From contig NZ_JASZYT010000002.1 of the NCBI RefSeq assembly GCF_030316765.1, forward strand, positions 901,414 to 965,413: 64,000 nucleotides of DNA, written 5' to 3'. Below, piece after piece: positions 18,112 through 26,900 of the stretch; the stretch's first letter is position 1; each line of letters starts with the position of its first letter. Origin of the DNA: Variovorax saccharolyticus (GTDB taxonomy: Bacteria > Pseudomonadota > Gammaproteobacteria > Burkholderiales > Burkholderiaceae_C). The notes beneath the pieces were generated by a model, which saw nothing but the letters and a program-made list of their open reading frames with translations, did no database searches and had not been told where the DNA came from. Position numbers and translations under genes: made by a program.

Positions 18112-18516
18112 ATGAAAAACGAACCGTCGCTTGACCCCAACGGCTTTGTCGGCCATTGGGTCCTATGCCGTTGGAACGCAGATGCTGGCCAAGGCGGCCC
18201 TCATCCTGCAGACGCGAAGAAAATCGCGTCTGCAGGAGGCTGCACCGCTCTTTGCACGAGTATCGAGGAGGGCTACCTGGTTCTGTCGCTCGACGGGCAG
18301 CTCGTTCGCTTGATGCCTTTTTCCACCGTGCGCTTGCCCACTTCACCGCTCTATGCCAGGGGCTCCAAGGTTAGCGTTCGCTCCTCATCAATTCAGGGTG
18401 CGACCACGGCCGTGGTCGGGCTGACGTGGCACTTCAAAGACCAGACTTACGTCTACTGGTTGGATGGCACCAGCAAACGCTATGCTGAGGCCGAACTGGA
18501 CCGCGTCGAGACTTGA
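18112..18516 (+). CDS. Unknown protein, beta-rich
   Basis: A 134-residue product if started at MKNEPSLDPNGF. The frame is open from 18046, but the 21-bp repeat copy (18073-18093) lies in that extension, which argues for the later start. The C-terminal half reads as a small beta barrel: LPTSPLYARGSKVSVR, then VVGLTWHFKDQTYVYWL and SKRYAEAEL. This looks like a short nucleic-acid- or ligand-binding fold, but I cannot name a family. Confidence 0.5.
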   Translation: MKNEPSLDPNGFVGHWVLCRWNADAGQGGPHPADAKKIASAGGCTALCTSIEEGYLVLSLDGQLVRLMPFSTVRLPTSPLYARGSKVSVRSSSIQGATTAVVGLTWHFKDQTYVYWLDGTSKRYAEAELDRVET

Positions 18517-18590
18517 CGGCTGCCGGCCAACACCGGAAGTTCGTCGCGCCCCTCCAGTTTTTCATCTGTCGTGCCTCCTTCGAACCGTTC

Positions 18591-19400
18591 ATGCCTTTTC
18601 ATCGCCTCACACACTTCCTCGCTGCGCTGTTGCTTGGGCTCTTCACGGGCCTGGTCGTAGCTGGCCAAGAGGTCAACATTGAGGGGGACGTGCTCACTCT
18701 CGCGGAGAAAAGGGTCGCTCAGGAACTGGCGTCGAAGCTAGGGGTGCGAGACAAGGCCGTTGCGGTGGCCAGGATTCACGGAACGAAAGGCCACGAACCT
18801 GGAGCTGTTCTTGTCTTTCCAGGCGACGGGACAACGCTCTTGCTGTCCGCGGACTTCCAGTCAGTACTAGCAGACATCGATATGAGAGGGGGCGGTCGTG
18901 ACAGAAGCTGCACAGCTTCTTCGGAGGACGACCGGTGCTCAATCTCCGCGGTCATCGTGCCCAGTGAAAGGCCGGCAGCCTCCGGAGACGTGGTGTTCAG
19001 GACCCCTTTTGGATGCGGCGCCTTCACATGGCCGGCAGACAAGAATTGGGAAGTGAAACGTTACCCCTGGCTTCGAGACAAGGGGGAGCGGCGGCGCGGT
19101 GAACGCATTCCCTGTGACCAAAGCAATGTTGAGTATCTAGCGGTCCGAGCGAACTGCGCGGCAGATGCCGGTGTCTGGGAACCCGAAGGTCCATTTCACT
19201 ATGGTCTGTGCACTCGTTTCACAGCGGACGCTGGCAAGGCGTGCACGGATACCGCCCAATGCGAAGGTCGTTGCGTGCCCGAGGACAAGCCGCAAGCTTC
19301 AGGGACGGTGGTTGGTCGATGTTCGCAAGTGAAGGGCGGAGCTTCAGGATGCTATAGCTTCCTGAAGGAAGGCAAGGTCGTCGACATTTGTGTGAACTAG
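18591..19400 (+). CDS. Secreted Cys-rich protein of unknown function
   Basis: A 269-residue product with a clear signal peptide (MPFHRLTHFLAALLLGLF and a small-residue cleavage region). The frame is open from 18513 without a good start. The C-terminal 90 residues hold about ten Cys, including CTDTAQCEGRCVPE, a pattern typical of disulfide-stabilised secreted modules. It is probably periplasmic or exported. No enzyme motif is recognised. It is the fourth of the repeat-flanked single-gene units. Confidence 0.6.
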   Translation: MPFHRLTHFLAALLLGLFTGLVVAGQEVNIEGDVLTLAEKRVAQELASKLGVRDKAVAVARIHGTKGHEPGAVLVFPGDGTTLLLSADFQSVLADIDMRGGGRDRSCTASSEDDRCSISAVIVPSERPAASGDVVFRTPFGCGAFTWPADKNWEVKRYPWLRDKGERRRGERIPCDQSNVEYLAVRANCAADAGVWEPEGPFHYGLCTRFTADAGKACTDTAQCEGRCVPEDKPQASGTVVGRCSQVKGGASGCYSFLKEGKVVDICVN

Positions 19401-19529
19401 CCGGAAGCCGCGGCGCCATCCCACCGGCTACAGTCGGCCAATAGCGGACAGTCAAGCCTCGACCCTGGTTTCCTCTAGGCCATCCGCGTCGCCTGTATGA
19501 GGTGCGATGGCAGGCACTTGGCGTAGTCT

Positions 19530-21089
19530 TCACTTCATCAAGCGCTGGAGCAACATAGCCAACGCCCCGAGCAGGCCAATCGCGGCCACCACCGTGAAGT
19601 AGTCCAGGCAGGCCATCAGAGTCGCTTGCTGCGTCACCATTTGGCCCAGGTGGGCCACCGCCATCGAGTCCGCATTTGGGCCAGCGCCATTGGCAAAGAG
19701 GGCTTGGCTCAGCGTGCGAACGGCCTGGATGTAGATGGGGTTGCCGTTCTCGAAGCGCGTGACGAGGGACATGTAGTGCTCGGTGCTTCGCCACTGCAGC
19801 AGCAACGTTGATGAGGCAACGCCGAGCGCAGTGCCGAACTGGGCGAGCATGTTCTTGAGTTGCTGGGCATGCGACAGAACGGCGTCGTCGTGTTGCACAT
19901 CCCGGAAGGTGTGCATTGCCGTGGTCGCCATCACGAACATCAGGAAGATGCCGTTGGCGGCTAGTGCCGGCAGGATGTCGGTCCAGACGTGGACGTCGCC
20001 AGTCAGCCGGGAAAGCTGAGCGCCGAAGATGGCCAGCGAGACGAAGCCCCCCACCAGAAATTTCTTGGGTCCGGGCCATCTCGGCAGTGCCCACATCATC
20101 AGCGCCCACGCCAACAATGCGCTCGACAAACCAAGGGTCTGAATTCGCCCAACGACCTCCCAAGGGACGCCGAGACCACGCTGCAACAGCACCGGCAAGA
20201 TGAGGTTGTTCGCGCCGAGCAGCACATAGCAAAGCATGAACAACGCAACGCCAAACATGTATCGAGGGCGCCTCAGGGCTTGGAGCGCCAGCAACGGGCG
20301 CTCGTGGTTCCGGAGTGCCCGGAAGAAGTAGTACATCGCCAAGGCGCCACACCCGAGGATGGTGACCAACATCGTGGCGTCGGTGAAGAAGTCGTACTGG
20401 CTCCGTTGAATGGCGTAAAGCACCAGGAAGCTGCCGCAGGCAAGGCTCATGAAGAGCACCGGGTGGCTCCGGCTTCGCAGGTCGTCCTGCACGACGTCGG
20501 TGGGCAACGACTGCGTGGCAGTGAACGCGGCAGCAGCGGCCACCAACATCAGCAGAACGAAGATTCCGCTCCACGCATCGTGGGCAACGGACAAGGACGC
20601 CAGCCCGGGCGCAAACGCAATTCCGGCAGCCAAACCGGTCGCGAAGTACTTGATGCCCGTGAACCGCTGCGGGCTGGGCGGAATCAGGTTCACCAGCACT
20701 CGCCCGGTGGTCATGAATGCCGCCCCACCCAAGCCCATGATGACGCGGCCGACCATGAATGCCTGGTACGAGTCGCTCGAGGCACAAACGGCACTGCCAA
20801 GCATGAACAGTCCGAGCGATGCCAGCACGAAGTTCCGCCAGCCCAGTCGTTCGACGAGCCACCGCTGCTTCGAGATGGTCGAAATGGCCACGGCGGCGTA
20901 CGCGACCGTGGTCAGACTGAACTCCTCGGGCGACGCACCGATTTCACCCATGATGGGGCCGGCGGCGAACGCAATCATCCCGGACTGCAAGAACTCGAGC
21001 AGGGTCAGCAGAAAGATGGTGGCAAGCAGGGCGCGGCGCGGCGCGGCCTGAGTCGTTGAGCGGGGGGCGGAAATCGTCTGGGAGGACAC
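19530..21089 (-). CDS. MFS transporter, DHA2-type drug efflux family
   Basis: A 519-residue protein with about 14 hydrophobic segments, the count of the DHA2 (14-TM) family. The segment GRVIMGLGGAAFMTTGRVLV resembles the motif-C/antiporter region. DHA2 members export drugs or organic compounds using proton antiport, often with an EmrA-type adaptor, which is absent here. It is divergent from a LysR regulator at 21170 with an operator-like palindrome between them. Confidence 0.85.
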   Translation of the reverse strand: MSSQTISAPRSTTQAAPRRALLATIFLLTLLEFLQSGMIAFAAGPIMGEIGASPEEFSLTTVAYAAVAISTISKQRWLVERLGWRNFVLASLGLFMLGSAVCASSDSYQAFMVGRVIMGLGGAAFMTTGRVLVNLIPPSPQRFTGIKYFATGLAAGIAFAPGLASLSVAHDAWSGIFVLLMLVAAAAAFTATQSLPTDVVQDDLRSRSHPVLFMSLACGSFLVLYAIQRSQYDFFTDATMLVTILGCGALAMYYFFRALRNHERPLLALQALRRPRYMFGVALFMLCYVLLGANNLILPVLLQRGLGVPWEVVGRIQTLGLSSALLAWALMMWALPRWPGPKKFLVGGFVSLAIFGAQLSRLTGDVHVWTDILPALAANGIFLMFVMATTAMHTFRDVQHDDAVLSHAQQLKNMLAQFGTALGVASSTLLLQWRSTEHYMSLVTRFENGNPIYIQAVRTLSQALFANGAGPNADSMAVAHLGQMVTQQATLMACLDYFTVVAAIGLLGALAMLLQRLMK

Positions 21090-21143
21090 CCTGGGAGGTT
21101 ATGGCTGCACCAGTACATTGATAAGATGCCAGAATCACAATTG

Positions 21144-21165
21144 ATTGGTGCAATGCTGCACCAAT
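21144..21165. promoter_or_regulatory. Palindromic operator next to LysR start
   Basis: ATTGGTGCA (21144-21152) and TGCACCAAT (21157-21165) form a perfect 9-bp inverted repeat with a 4-base spacer. It ends 4 bases before the ATG of the LysR gene. A further TGCACCA half-site lies at 21107-21113 toward the MFS gene. Such placement fits LysR binding with autoregulation and control of the divergent transporter. Confidence 0.65.
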
Positions 21166-21169
21166 TACC

Positions 21170-22090
21170 ATGGACGACCTCAACGACCTCTACTTCTTTT
21201 CGGCCGTTGTGCAGCACAACGGTTTCTCGGCCGCCGCCCGTGCGACCGGCGTAGAGAAGACCCGGTTGAGCCGACGAGTTGCCGAACTAGAGCGGCGCGT
21301 GGGCGTGCGATTGATGCAGCGCTCCACACGCAAGCTGTCGCTGACAGAGGCCGGCCAACGTTTCTATGAGCGGTGTACCGCAGCGGTAGACGGTGCGCAG
21401 GCCGCCTACGAGAGCCTGGCCGAACTGCAGGCAGAGCCCAGCGGCAAGGTGCGGCTGAGCTGCCCTGTGGTCATGGCACAGAGCTACCTGGCTCCCATCC
21501 TGCCGGGCTACCTGACACGGCATCCGAAGGTCAGCCTGTTCCTCGAGGCCACCGACAGGTCGGTCGCGCAGATTGAGGAGCGCTTCGACTTGGTGTTGCG
21601 GGCCCGGCCAGAGATGGACGGCGATGCCGGAATGGTCGTCAAGACGCTGGGAACAGCCCGGCGCATCCTGGTGGCCAGCCCGGCTTACCTCGACCGAAAC
21701 GGCAGGCCCGCCGACCCTTCGGAGATGTCCAACTTCGACGTGGTCAGCCAACTGGGCGACCAGCAGGATGGCGTGGCGGTCTGGTCGGTCACGAGCAGCG
21801 CCGGCGAGCAGGCCCGCGTCCGGCTCAGTCCACGCCTGGTGTCCAGCGACCTGCGGGTTCAGCATCAAGCGACGTTGCATGGCGTCGGCATCGCGCTGAT
21901 GCCAGAGCCCATCGTCGCCGAGGCGTTGCGCAGCCGCGCGCTCGAACAGGTGCTTCCGGAGTGGGCTGCAGGCGAGAACCTGATTCACCTCGTGTATCCG
22001 CCGCCACGCGGCATGCTGCCCTCCGTACGCAGCCTCATCGACTACCTGGTGGAGCATCTGCCCAAGGCCATCCAAGATACGCCGGCATAG
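21170..22090 (+). CDS. LysR-family transcriptional regulator of the MFS gene
   Basis: A 306-residue protein. The winged helix-turn-helix occupies about residues 1-60 (FSAAARATGVEKTRLSRRV), followed by the linker helix and a periplasmic-binding-like effector domain. Length and layout are normal for LysR. It is divergent from the MFS transporter and carries an operator-like palindrome just before its start, leaving no room for a standard ribosome-binding site outside the palindrome. It probably senses a compound exported by the pump; the ligand is unknown. Confidence 0.9.
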   Translation: MDDLNDLYFFSAVVQHNGFSAAARATGVEKTRLSRRVAELERRVGVRLMQRSTRKLSLTEAGQRFYERCTAAVDGAQAAYESLAELQAEPSGKVRLSCPVVMAQSYLAPILPGYLTRHPKVSLFLEATDRSVAQIEERFDLVLRARPEMDGDAGMVVKTLGTARRILVASPAYLDRNGRPADPSEMSNFDVVSQLGDQQDGVAVWSVTSSAGEQARVRLSPRLVSSDLRVQHQATLHGVGIALMPEPIVAEALRSRALEQVLPEWAAGENLIHLVYPPPRGMLPSVRSLIDYLVEHLPKAIQDTPA

Positions 22091-22096
22091 CAGCGC

Positions 22097-22990
22097 TCAA
22101 GCCTGTCCCGATGTGTCGCGCTGGCCCAGGCGCTCTTGCAGGAACTCGATGAAGCGCTGCACCTTGGCGGGTAGCAGTCGCGTTTCCGTCAACGCGTAGA
22201 CCGGCGTCGACTTGCCTTCCCATTCGGGCAGCACCCTGCGCAGGCGGCCGGCTGCCACATCCTCCGCCACGATTTCCACGGGCAGCAACACGATGCCCAA
22301 GTCAAGTGTGGCCAGGCGACGGAACATGCCGACGCTGTTGACCAGAAAGCGTCCGCCGACCCCGACCTGCACCGACTCGGCGCCACGGTGCAGTTCCCAG
22401 GTGGCGGCCTTCGCAAAGCCCAGGCACTCGTGCTGCGAGAGGTCCGACGGATGGGTTGGCTCGCCGGCCACCTTCAGGTAGCCCGGCGAGGCGTACGCCT
22501 TGACCGAAAGGCGTGCGAGCAGCCTGGCAATCAGGTTCGAGTCGGCCAACTCACCCATGCGGATGGCCACATCGAAGGGCTCGGACACCAAGTCCACACG
22601 CCGTGGCGTGAGGTCGAAGTCGAAGGCGATGCCGGGATAGCGCCGCGCGAATTCCGCCACGAGAGGCGCCATGTAGATGGTCGCAAAGTCCACCGGTAAC
22701 GAGGCGCGCAACACGCCGCTGGGCTGCGCAAGCATCTCTCCCAACTGCTCGTGCGCGATGCGGGCCTCGTCCACGATGCGCCGGCTGCGCTCGTAGTAAA
22801 TCTGACCGGCCTCCGTCAACTCGACCTTGCGTGTCGTGCGGTGCAGCAGCCGCAGCCCGATGGCCTTCTCCAGCGCGCTGATGCGGCGCGACAGCGTGGA
22901 GTTGGGAACCCCCGTCACCTCGGCGGCACCCCGGAAGCTCCGGGCGTGGGCCACCTCCACGAACAGCGCCATGTCGTTCAACAGCTCCAA
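22097..22990 (-). CDS. LysR-family transcriptional regulator of the old yellow enzyme operon
   Basis: A 297-residue LysR protein with an N-terminal helix-turn-helix (FRGAAEVTGVPNSTLSRRIS) and an effector-binding domain. It converges on the other LysR gene with only 6 bases between their stops. It is divergent from the old yellow enzyme gene at 23095, the classic arrangement in which LysR controls the divergent operon. The two LysR proteins are similar in layout but not close copies. Confidence 0.9.
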   Translation of the reverse strand: MELLNDMALFVEVAHARSFRGAAEVTGVPNSTLSRRISALEKAIGLRLLHRTTRKVELTEAGQIYYERSRRIVDEARIAHEQLGEMLAQPSGVLRASLPVDFATIYMAPLVAEFARRYPGIAFDFDLTPRRVDLVSEPFDVAIRMGELADSNLIARLLARLSVKAYASPGYLKVAGEPTHPSDLSQHECLGFAKAATWELHRGAESVQVGVGGRFLVNSVGMFRRLATLDLGIVLLPVEIVAEDVAAGRLRRVLPEWEGKSTPVYALTETRLLPAKVQRFIEFLQERLGQRDTSGQA

Positions 22991-23054
22991 AGTGATTGCT
23001 CCATTTTTGAACCAATGTTTGCCAATCTAACGTATTTATCTCCAGGGAGGAATA

Positions 23055-23068
23055 AACGAACATTCGTT
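23055..23068. promoter_or_regulatory. Small palindrome in LysR-ene reductase intergenic region
   Basis: AACGAA-CA-TTCGTT is a perfect 6-2-6 inverted repeat, 26 bases before the ene-reductase start and about 65 bases before the divergent LysR start. It is a candidate operator for the LysR protein or a redox regulator. The ene reductase itself has a good AGGAG ribosome-binding site downstream. Confidence 0.4.
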
Positions 23069-23094
23069 CATCGCATTCACACAGGAGAAATTCG

Positions 23095-24174
23095 ATGACC
23101 ATGAAGCAACTTCTCACCCCCGTGCGCATCGGCCGACTGGTCGCGCCGAACCGTGTCGTCATGGCGCCGATGACGCGCTCCCGTGCCGACGAGGATGGCG
23201 TCGTCGGCGACATGACGGTCGCGTACTACGCCCAGCGCGCCAGCGCCGGACTCATCATCACCGAGGGCGTGTTTCCCTCCGCCATGGGCAAGGGCTACGT
23301 GCACACGCCGGGCATCGAGACCGAGACGCAAGTCGCCGCTTGGAAGAAGGTGACCGAGGCCGTGCACGCACGCGGCGGCCGCATCTTCATGCAAGTTATG
23401 CACTGCGGCCGGGTCTCGCATCCCTCGCTGCTCAACGGCGCCATCCCCGTGGCGCCCTCTGCCATCAAGCCCGAAGGACAGGCCTGGACGCCGGTCGGCC
23501 AAGTCGACTTCGTGACACCGCGCGAACTGAGCCTCAAGGAGATTGCCGACGTCATCGATGACTACCGTCAAGCAACCCGGCGTGCCATCGAAGCGGGCTT
23601 CGACGGTGTAGAACTGCACGCCGCATCGGGCTACCTACCCGAGCAATTCCTGTCTTCGGGCAGCAACCAGCGGCAAGACCTGTACGGAGGCTCGGTCGAG
23701 AACCGTGCTCGCTTCGTGCTGGACGTCGTGGACGCCATGGCTGCGGAGGCCGGTGCCGACCGCGTGGGCATCAAGATTTCTCCGGAGATGAACTACAACA
23801 GCATCACGGATGCGGCTCCGCAAGAGACCTACACCTACCTCGTGGACAAGCTCAAGGGTTGGGACCTGGCCTACCTCCAGGTCGCCCTCTTCGGTACGCC
23901 GAAGGTCGATTACCACGCGCTGCTGCGCCAACGATTCGATGGCGCCTACCTCATGGGCAGCGGCCTGACACAGGACAGCGCCGAAGCGGCGGTGTCCGAA
24001 GGCAAGGCTGACGCGACGGTTTTCGGCAGCGCGTTCCTCGCCAATCCAGACCTGCCAGAACGCTTCCGCGTGGGCGCCGCGCTCAACGAAGCCGACCGCA
24101 GCACCTTCTTCGCACCACCGACCGCCAAGGGCTACATTGACTATCCAGTGTTGGTGCCCGCCGAGGTCGACTGA
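23095..24174 (+). CDS. Old yellow enzyme family alkene reductase (NemA-like)
   Basis: A 359-residue FMN oxidoreductase. It starts LLTPVRIGRLVAPNRVVMAP and has the typical QVMHCGRVSHPSL, GFDGVELHAASGYLPEQFLS with the nearby YGGSVENRARF, and a C-terminal GSAFLANPDLPERF. These are conserved in NemA/XenB-like enzymes that reduce activated alkenes, nitro compounds and quinones with NAD(P)H. It heads a plus-strand operon with pirin, an isochorismatase-like hydrolase and a FAD monooxygenase. Control by the divergent LysR is likely. Confidence 0.93.
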   Translation: MTMKQLLTPVRIGRLVAPNRVVMAPMTRSRADEDGVVGDMTVAYYAQRASAGLIITEGVFPSAMGKGYVHTPGIETETQVAAWKKVTEAVHARGGRIFMQVMHCGRVSHPSLLNGAIPVAPSAIKPEGQAWTPVGQVDFVTPRELSLKEIADVIDDYRQATRRAIEAGFDGVELHAASGYLPEQFLSSGSNQRQDLYGGSVENRARFVLDVVDAMAAEAGADRVGIKISPEMNYNSITDAAPQETYTYLVDKLKGWDLAYLQVALFGTPKVDYHALLRQRFDGAYLMGSGLTQDSAEAAVSEGKADATVFGSAFLANPDLPERFRVGAALNEADRSTFFAPPTAKGYIDYPVLVPAEVD

Positions 24175-24204
24175 AGTGGCTTGAAGCCACAAGGAGCCTA
24201 TGCC

Positions 24205-25032
24205 ATGACCGCCACCATTGCCCGCATGCAACGCGCCAACCGCGGAACACAGTTCCGCGCCTACCGCCTGCATGGTGACGACCCCGCGCAGCTCGACCCC
24301 TTCATGGGCATCGACCACGCCTGGATGAGCGCACCCACGTTCCCGCCGCATCCGCATGCCGGGTTCTCTGCAGTGACCTACCTGTTCCTCGATTCGGAGA
24401 CAGGCATTGCGAACCGCGATTCGAAGGGCAACAGCACGCTCATCGAGCCGGGTGGACTGCACTGGACGGCCGCTGGCCGTGGCGTGGTGCATGAAGAGAA
24501 TCCGGCGGTCCTGGGGAGTACGACCCACCTGCTGCAAATCTTCGTGAACCTGCCGGAGAGCCGCCAGACTGACGCACCGTTCGCGCTGACCTTGAAGCCG
24601 CAGGACGTGCCTTTGGTGCAGCGCCCTGGGGCACGGGTGCGCGTTCCGCTGGGCAGCTTCGACGGCGTGAGCTCGCCGTTGACGCCACCGACCGAGGTCA
24701 CCTTGCTGGACGTCACGCTGGATGACGGCGCCGAACTCGAGCTGCCCATTCCGGCAGGCCAACGCGCCTTCTTCATGCCGGTGTTCGGCAGCGCCGAAAT
24801 CGATGGCCAGCGCTTCGGTCTGGAAGACCTGGGGGCGCCCATCCTGCCGACCGCAACCGATGCGACGACGCACCGGCTCGTGGGTAAACCGGGCGGCGCG
24901 AAGGTTGCCGTCTTCATTGGCACGCCGTTGCATCAACCCGTCCTCTCGAATGGCCCGATGGCCTTCGCAAGCCGGGACAACCTGGCCGCGGCAGCGGCCG
25001 CCTATCACCGTGGCGATATGGGAAGTCTCTGA
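24205..25032 (+). CDS. Pirin family protein
   Basis: A 275-residue bicupin. The start at 24205 (MTATIARM) is chosen because AAGGAG lies at the right distance, rather than the ATG at 24181. The first cupin has FPPHPHAGFSAVTY and, further on, HWTAAGRGVVHEE, which supply the metal-binding His/Glu of pirins. Bacterial pirins can act as quercetinases or in redox-linked regulation. Here it follows the ene reductase by 30 bases, so an oxidative or electrophile detoxification role is likely. Confidence 0.9.
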   Translation: MTATIARMQRANRGTQFRAYRLHGDDPAQLDPFMGIDHAWMSAPTFPPHPHAGFSAVTYLFLDSETGIANRDSKGNSTLIEPGGLHWTAAGRGVVHEENPAVLGSTTHLLQIFVNLPESRQTDAPFALTLKPQDVPLVQRPGARVRVPLGSFDGVSSPLTPPTEVTLLDVTLDDGAELELPIPAGQRAFFMPVFGSAEIDGQRFGLEDLGAPILPTATDATTHRLVGKPGGAKVAVFIGTPLHQPVLSNGPMAFASRDNLAAAAAAYHRGDMGSL

Positions 25033-25096
25033 AGGCAGCCACACACCCCCGGGGCACGTGTCCCACCCGCCCCATTCACATCCAAGGAGCTACACC

Positions 25097-25702
25097 ATGA
25101 AGACTGAACAATTCACCGCCGAGAACTCTGCCTTGCTGCTCATCGACCATCAGGTCGGAACCATGCAGCTCATCAAGAACATCGACAAGGACCTCGCTGC
25201 CAAGCAATCGGTTGCATTGGCCAAGATGGCGAAGATTCTCAACATGCCAGTGGTCATCACGTCCAGCCAGGAAGACCGTGCGCAAGGTCCCATCCTGCCG
25301 AAGATTGCCGAAATCCTTCCCGAGGCACACGCAGCGCGCATCAAGCGTCCGGGCGTGGTGAACGCCTGGGCCTACCCTGACTTCAAGAAGGCTGTGCTCG
25401 CGACCGGTCGCAAGAACCTCATCATGGCCGGCGTGACGACCGACGTCTGCCTCATCTTCCCCGCCATTGATGCAGCGAAGGAAGGCTTTGGGGTACAGGC
25501 CGTGATGGACGCATCGGGCTCCCCGAGCGACCTGAGCGAAGAGTTCTCGCGTCAACGCATGCACGACGCCGGCGTCGTGCTGACGGCCACGAATACGCTC
25601 ATGGCGGAAATCGCGCAGGACTGGTCCACCCCCCAGGGTCAGCAACTCATCGGGCTGTTGTTCTCTGATGTCTTCCCGGCACTGGGCGCTGGCATCGTCT
25701 GA
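25097..25702 (+). CDS. Isochorismatase-like cysteine hydrolase (YcaC type)
   Basis: A 201-residue protein starting at 25097 behind AAGGAG. The family triad is visible: Asp in LLLIDHQVGTM (about residues 15-25), Lys in RIKRPGVVNAW (about 90-100) and Cys in AGVTTDVCLIFPA (about 115-127). YcaC-type members hydrolyse unknown amides. It is third in the ene reductase operon. Confidence 0.9.
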   Translation: MKTEQFTAENSALLLIDHQVGTMQLIKNIDKDLAAKQSVALAKMAKILNMPVVITSSQEDRAQGPILPKIAEILPEAHAARIKRPGVVNAWAYPDFKKAVLATGRKNLIMAGVTTDVCLIFPAIDAAKEGFGVQAVMDASGSPSDLSEEFSRQRMHDAGVVLTATNTLMAEIAQDWSTPQGQQLIGLLFSDVFPALGAGIV

Positions 25703-25781
25703 GTCACCAACTGCCGTTGTGGGCCGGGGTCTTCGCACTTCGGCCCGCAACTGCCTTCGACCGCCCCACACCTGAATCACC

Positions 25782-26900
25782 ATGGATTCCCAACCGCACA
25801 TCGTCATCGTCGGAGGTTCGCTCGCAGGGCTCACGCTCGCGCTGGCTTGTGCTTCTCGAGGAGTTCCGGTGCACGTGGTGGAGCGTGCAGCAGAGCGCCT
25901 GAATGGCGGCGACAGTCTGAGCGTAAGCCTCGCCGCGATTGCCGCCACCACGGGTCACGACCCTCGCGTCTATCCAAAGCTGGCCGTCGTACCTGCGTAC
26001 CGCGACCGTCATCTGACGACCTGGCCCGCACTCTATGCATGGTTGCGAGGCCGAGCCCTCGAGACGCCAGGCATCCTCCTCGACGAGGGCAAGACGGTGA
26101 CCTCCGTCAACAACCGCGAGCAGGGAGCGGAACTCCACTTCTCTGACGGCACGAAATTGTTGGCCGATGCCGTCATCGGCGCGGACGGCTATTACAGCGT
26201 CGTCCGCAGAGCGATTTCACCAGAAGCACCCTACGCGCGTTACGCCGGCTATCTCGTGTGGCGCGGTCTCGTGGAAGAGCAGACGCTGACGCGGCCAGTC
26301 GCCTGGCCTTCGGACGGCGGTCTCTGGATAGATTTCGAGCGAGGCTATCGTTTGGTCGCAGCAGTTCTGCCGGGTCGGGATGGCTCGTTGGAAATTGGTA
26401 GACGCCTAGTGACCTTCGCGTGGTTCGATGCACACCGTGAGGCCCTGTTGCGCGCAACGAATCGGCTGACGCCCGACGGCAATCTGGTCGGAACGCTTGG
26501 ACGCGGAAGCATTGGCTCAGATGTGCGCGCCGAGCTTCTGGCTATGGTCCCGAAGGTGTGGCCGGAGAGATGGGCGGAGGCCGTTGCAGTCGGTGTGCAA
26601 TCAACGGCGTCGCTCAGCGGCGCACCCATCGCAGAGTACGTGCCCGACACACTGGCCGTCGGCGCAGTGGCACTTGTCGGCGACGCCGGACATGTCGTAT
26701 CGCCAATGACGGGAAGTGGCTTCGCAGCCGGAGTGGACGATGCCATGGTATTGGCCCGCATACTTGCAGACCGTCCAGCGGGCGAGCCAGCCTCGAATGC
26801 GCTCTTGCGCTACCAAGCTGCACGATTGCCCTACGTCCGTGCGTTGGTCCAACACTCGCGCCGTCTAAGCGCAGAGTATGTGCAGATTGCACTCAAGTAG
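25782..26900 (+). CDS. FAD-dependent monooxygenase (UbiH/PHBH-like)
   Basis: A 372-residue flavoprotein. The N-terminal dinucleotide-binding motif is IVIVGGSLAGLTLALACASR. The C-terminal FAD/ribityl motif is LVGDAGHVVSPMTGSGF, followed by VDDAMVLARIL. This is the group A aromatic or quinone monooxygenase pattern. It is the last gene of the ene reductase cluster, 79 bases after the hydrolase gene. The substrate is unknown. Confidence 0.9.
   Translation: MDSQPHIVIVGGSLAGLTLALACASRGVPVHVVERAAERLNGGDSLSVSLAAIAATTGHDPRVYPKLAVVPAYRDRHLTTWPALYAWLRGRALETPGILLDEGKTVTSVNNREQGAELHFSDGTKLLADAVIGADGYYSVVRRAISPEAPYARYAGYLVWRGLVEEQTLTRPVAWPSDGGLWIDFERGYRLVAAVLPGRDGSLEIGRRLVTFAWFDAHREALLRATNRLTPDGNLVGTLGRGSIGSDVRAELLAMVPKVWPERWAEAVAVGVQSTASLSGAPIAEYVPDTLAVGAVALVGDAGHVVSPMTGSGFAAGVDDAMVLARILADRPAGEPASNALLRYQAARLPYVRALVQHSRRLSAEYVQIALK

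Larger units (their letters stand above)
16614..19454. repeat. Five copies of a 21-bp repeat separating single genes
   Basis: Copies lie at 16614-16634, 17293-17313, 18073-18093, 18523-18543 and 19434-19454. They share the pattern CGGCCAAnAnCGGACATTC with a few changes each, all in the same orientation. A partial extra copy is near 17332. Each of the four genes from 16696 to 19400 is preceded by one copy and the last also is followed by one, giving repeat-gene units of about 450 to 910 bases. This resembles a cassette array. The repeats lack the RYYYAAC/GTTRRRY ends of integron attC sites, and no integron integrase is seen. They may be a dispersed intergenic repeat of this bacterial group. 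Confidence 0.6.

Noticed and set aside
16614..19454. Classical integron with attC sites
   Set aside because: The repeats lack RYYYAAC/GTTRRRY core ends, and neither tyrosine recombinase in the window sits beside the array in integron orientation.
19989..21059. 356-residue plus-strand frame opposite the MFS gene
   Set aside because: It is the antisense shadow of a clear 14-helix transporter, and its sequence is Gln/His/Arg-rich without domains.
23635..25044. 469-residue minus-strand frame opposite ene reductase and pirin
   Set aside because: The opposite strand encodes two well-known enzymes with good ribosome-binding sites. This frame has shadow-type composition.
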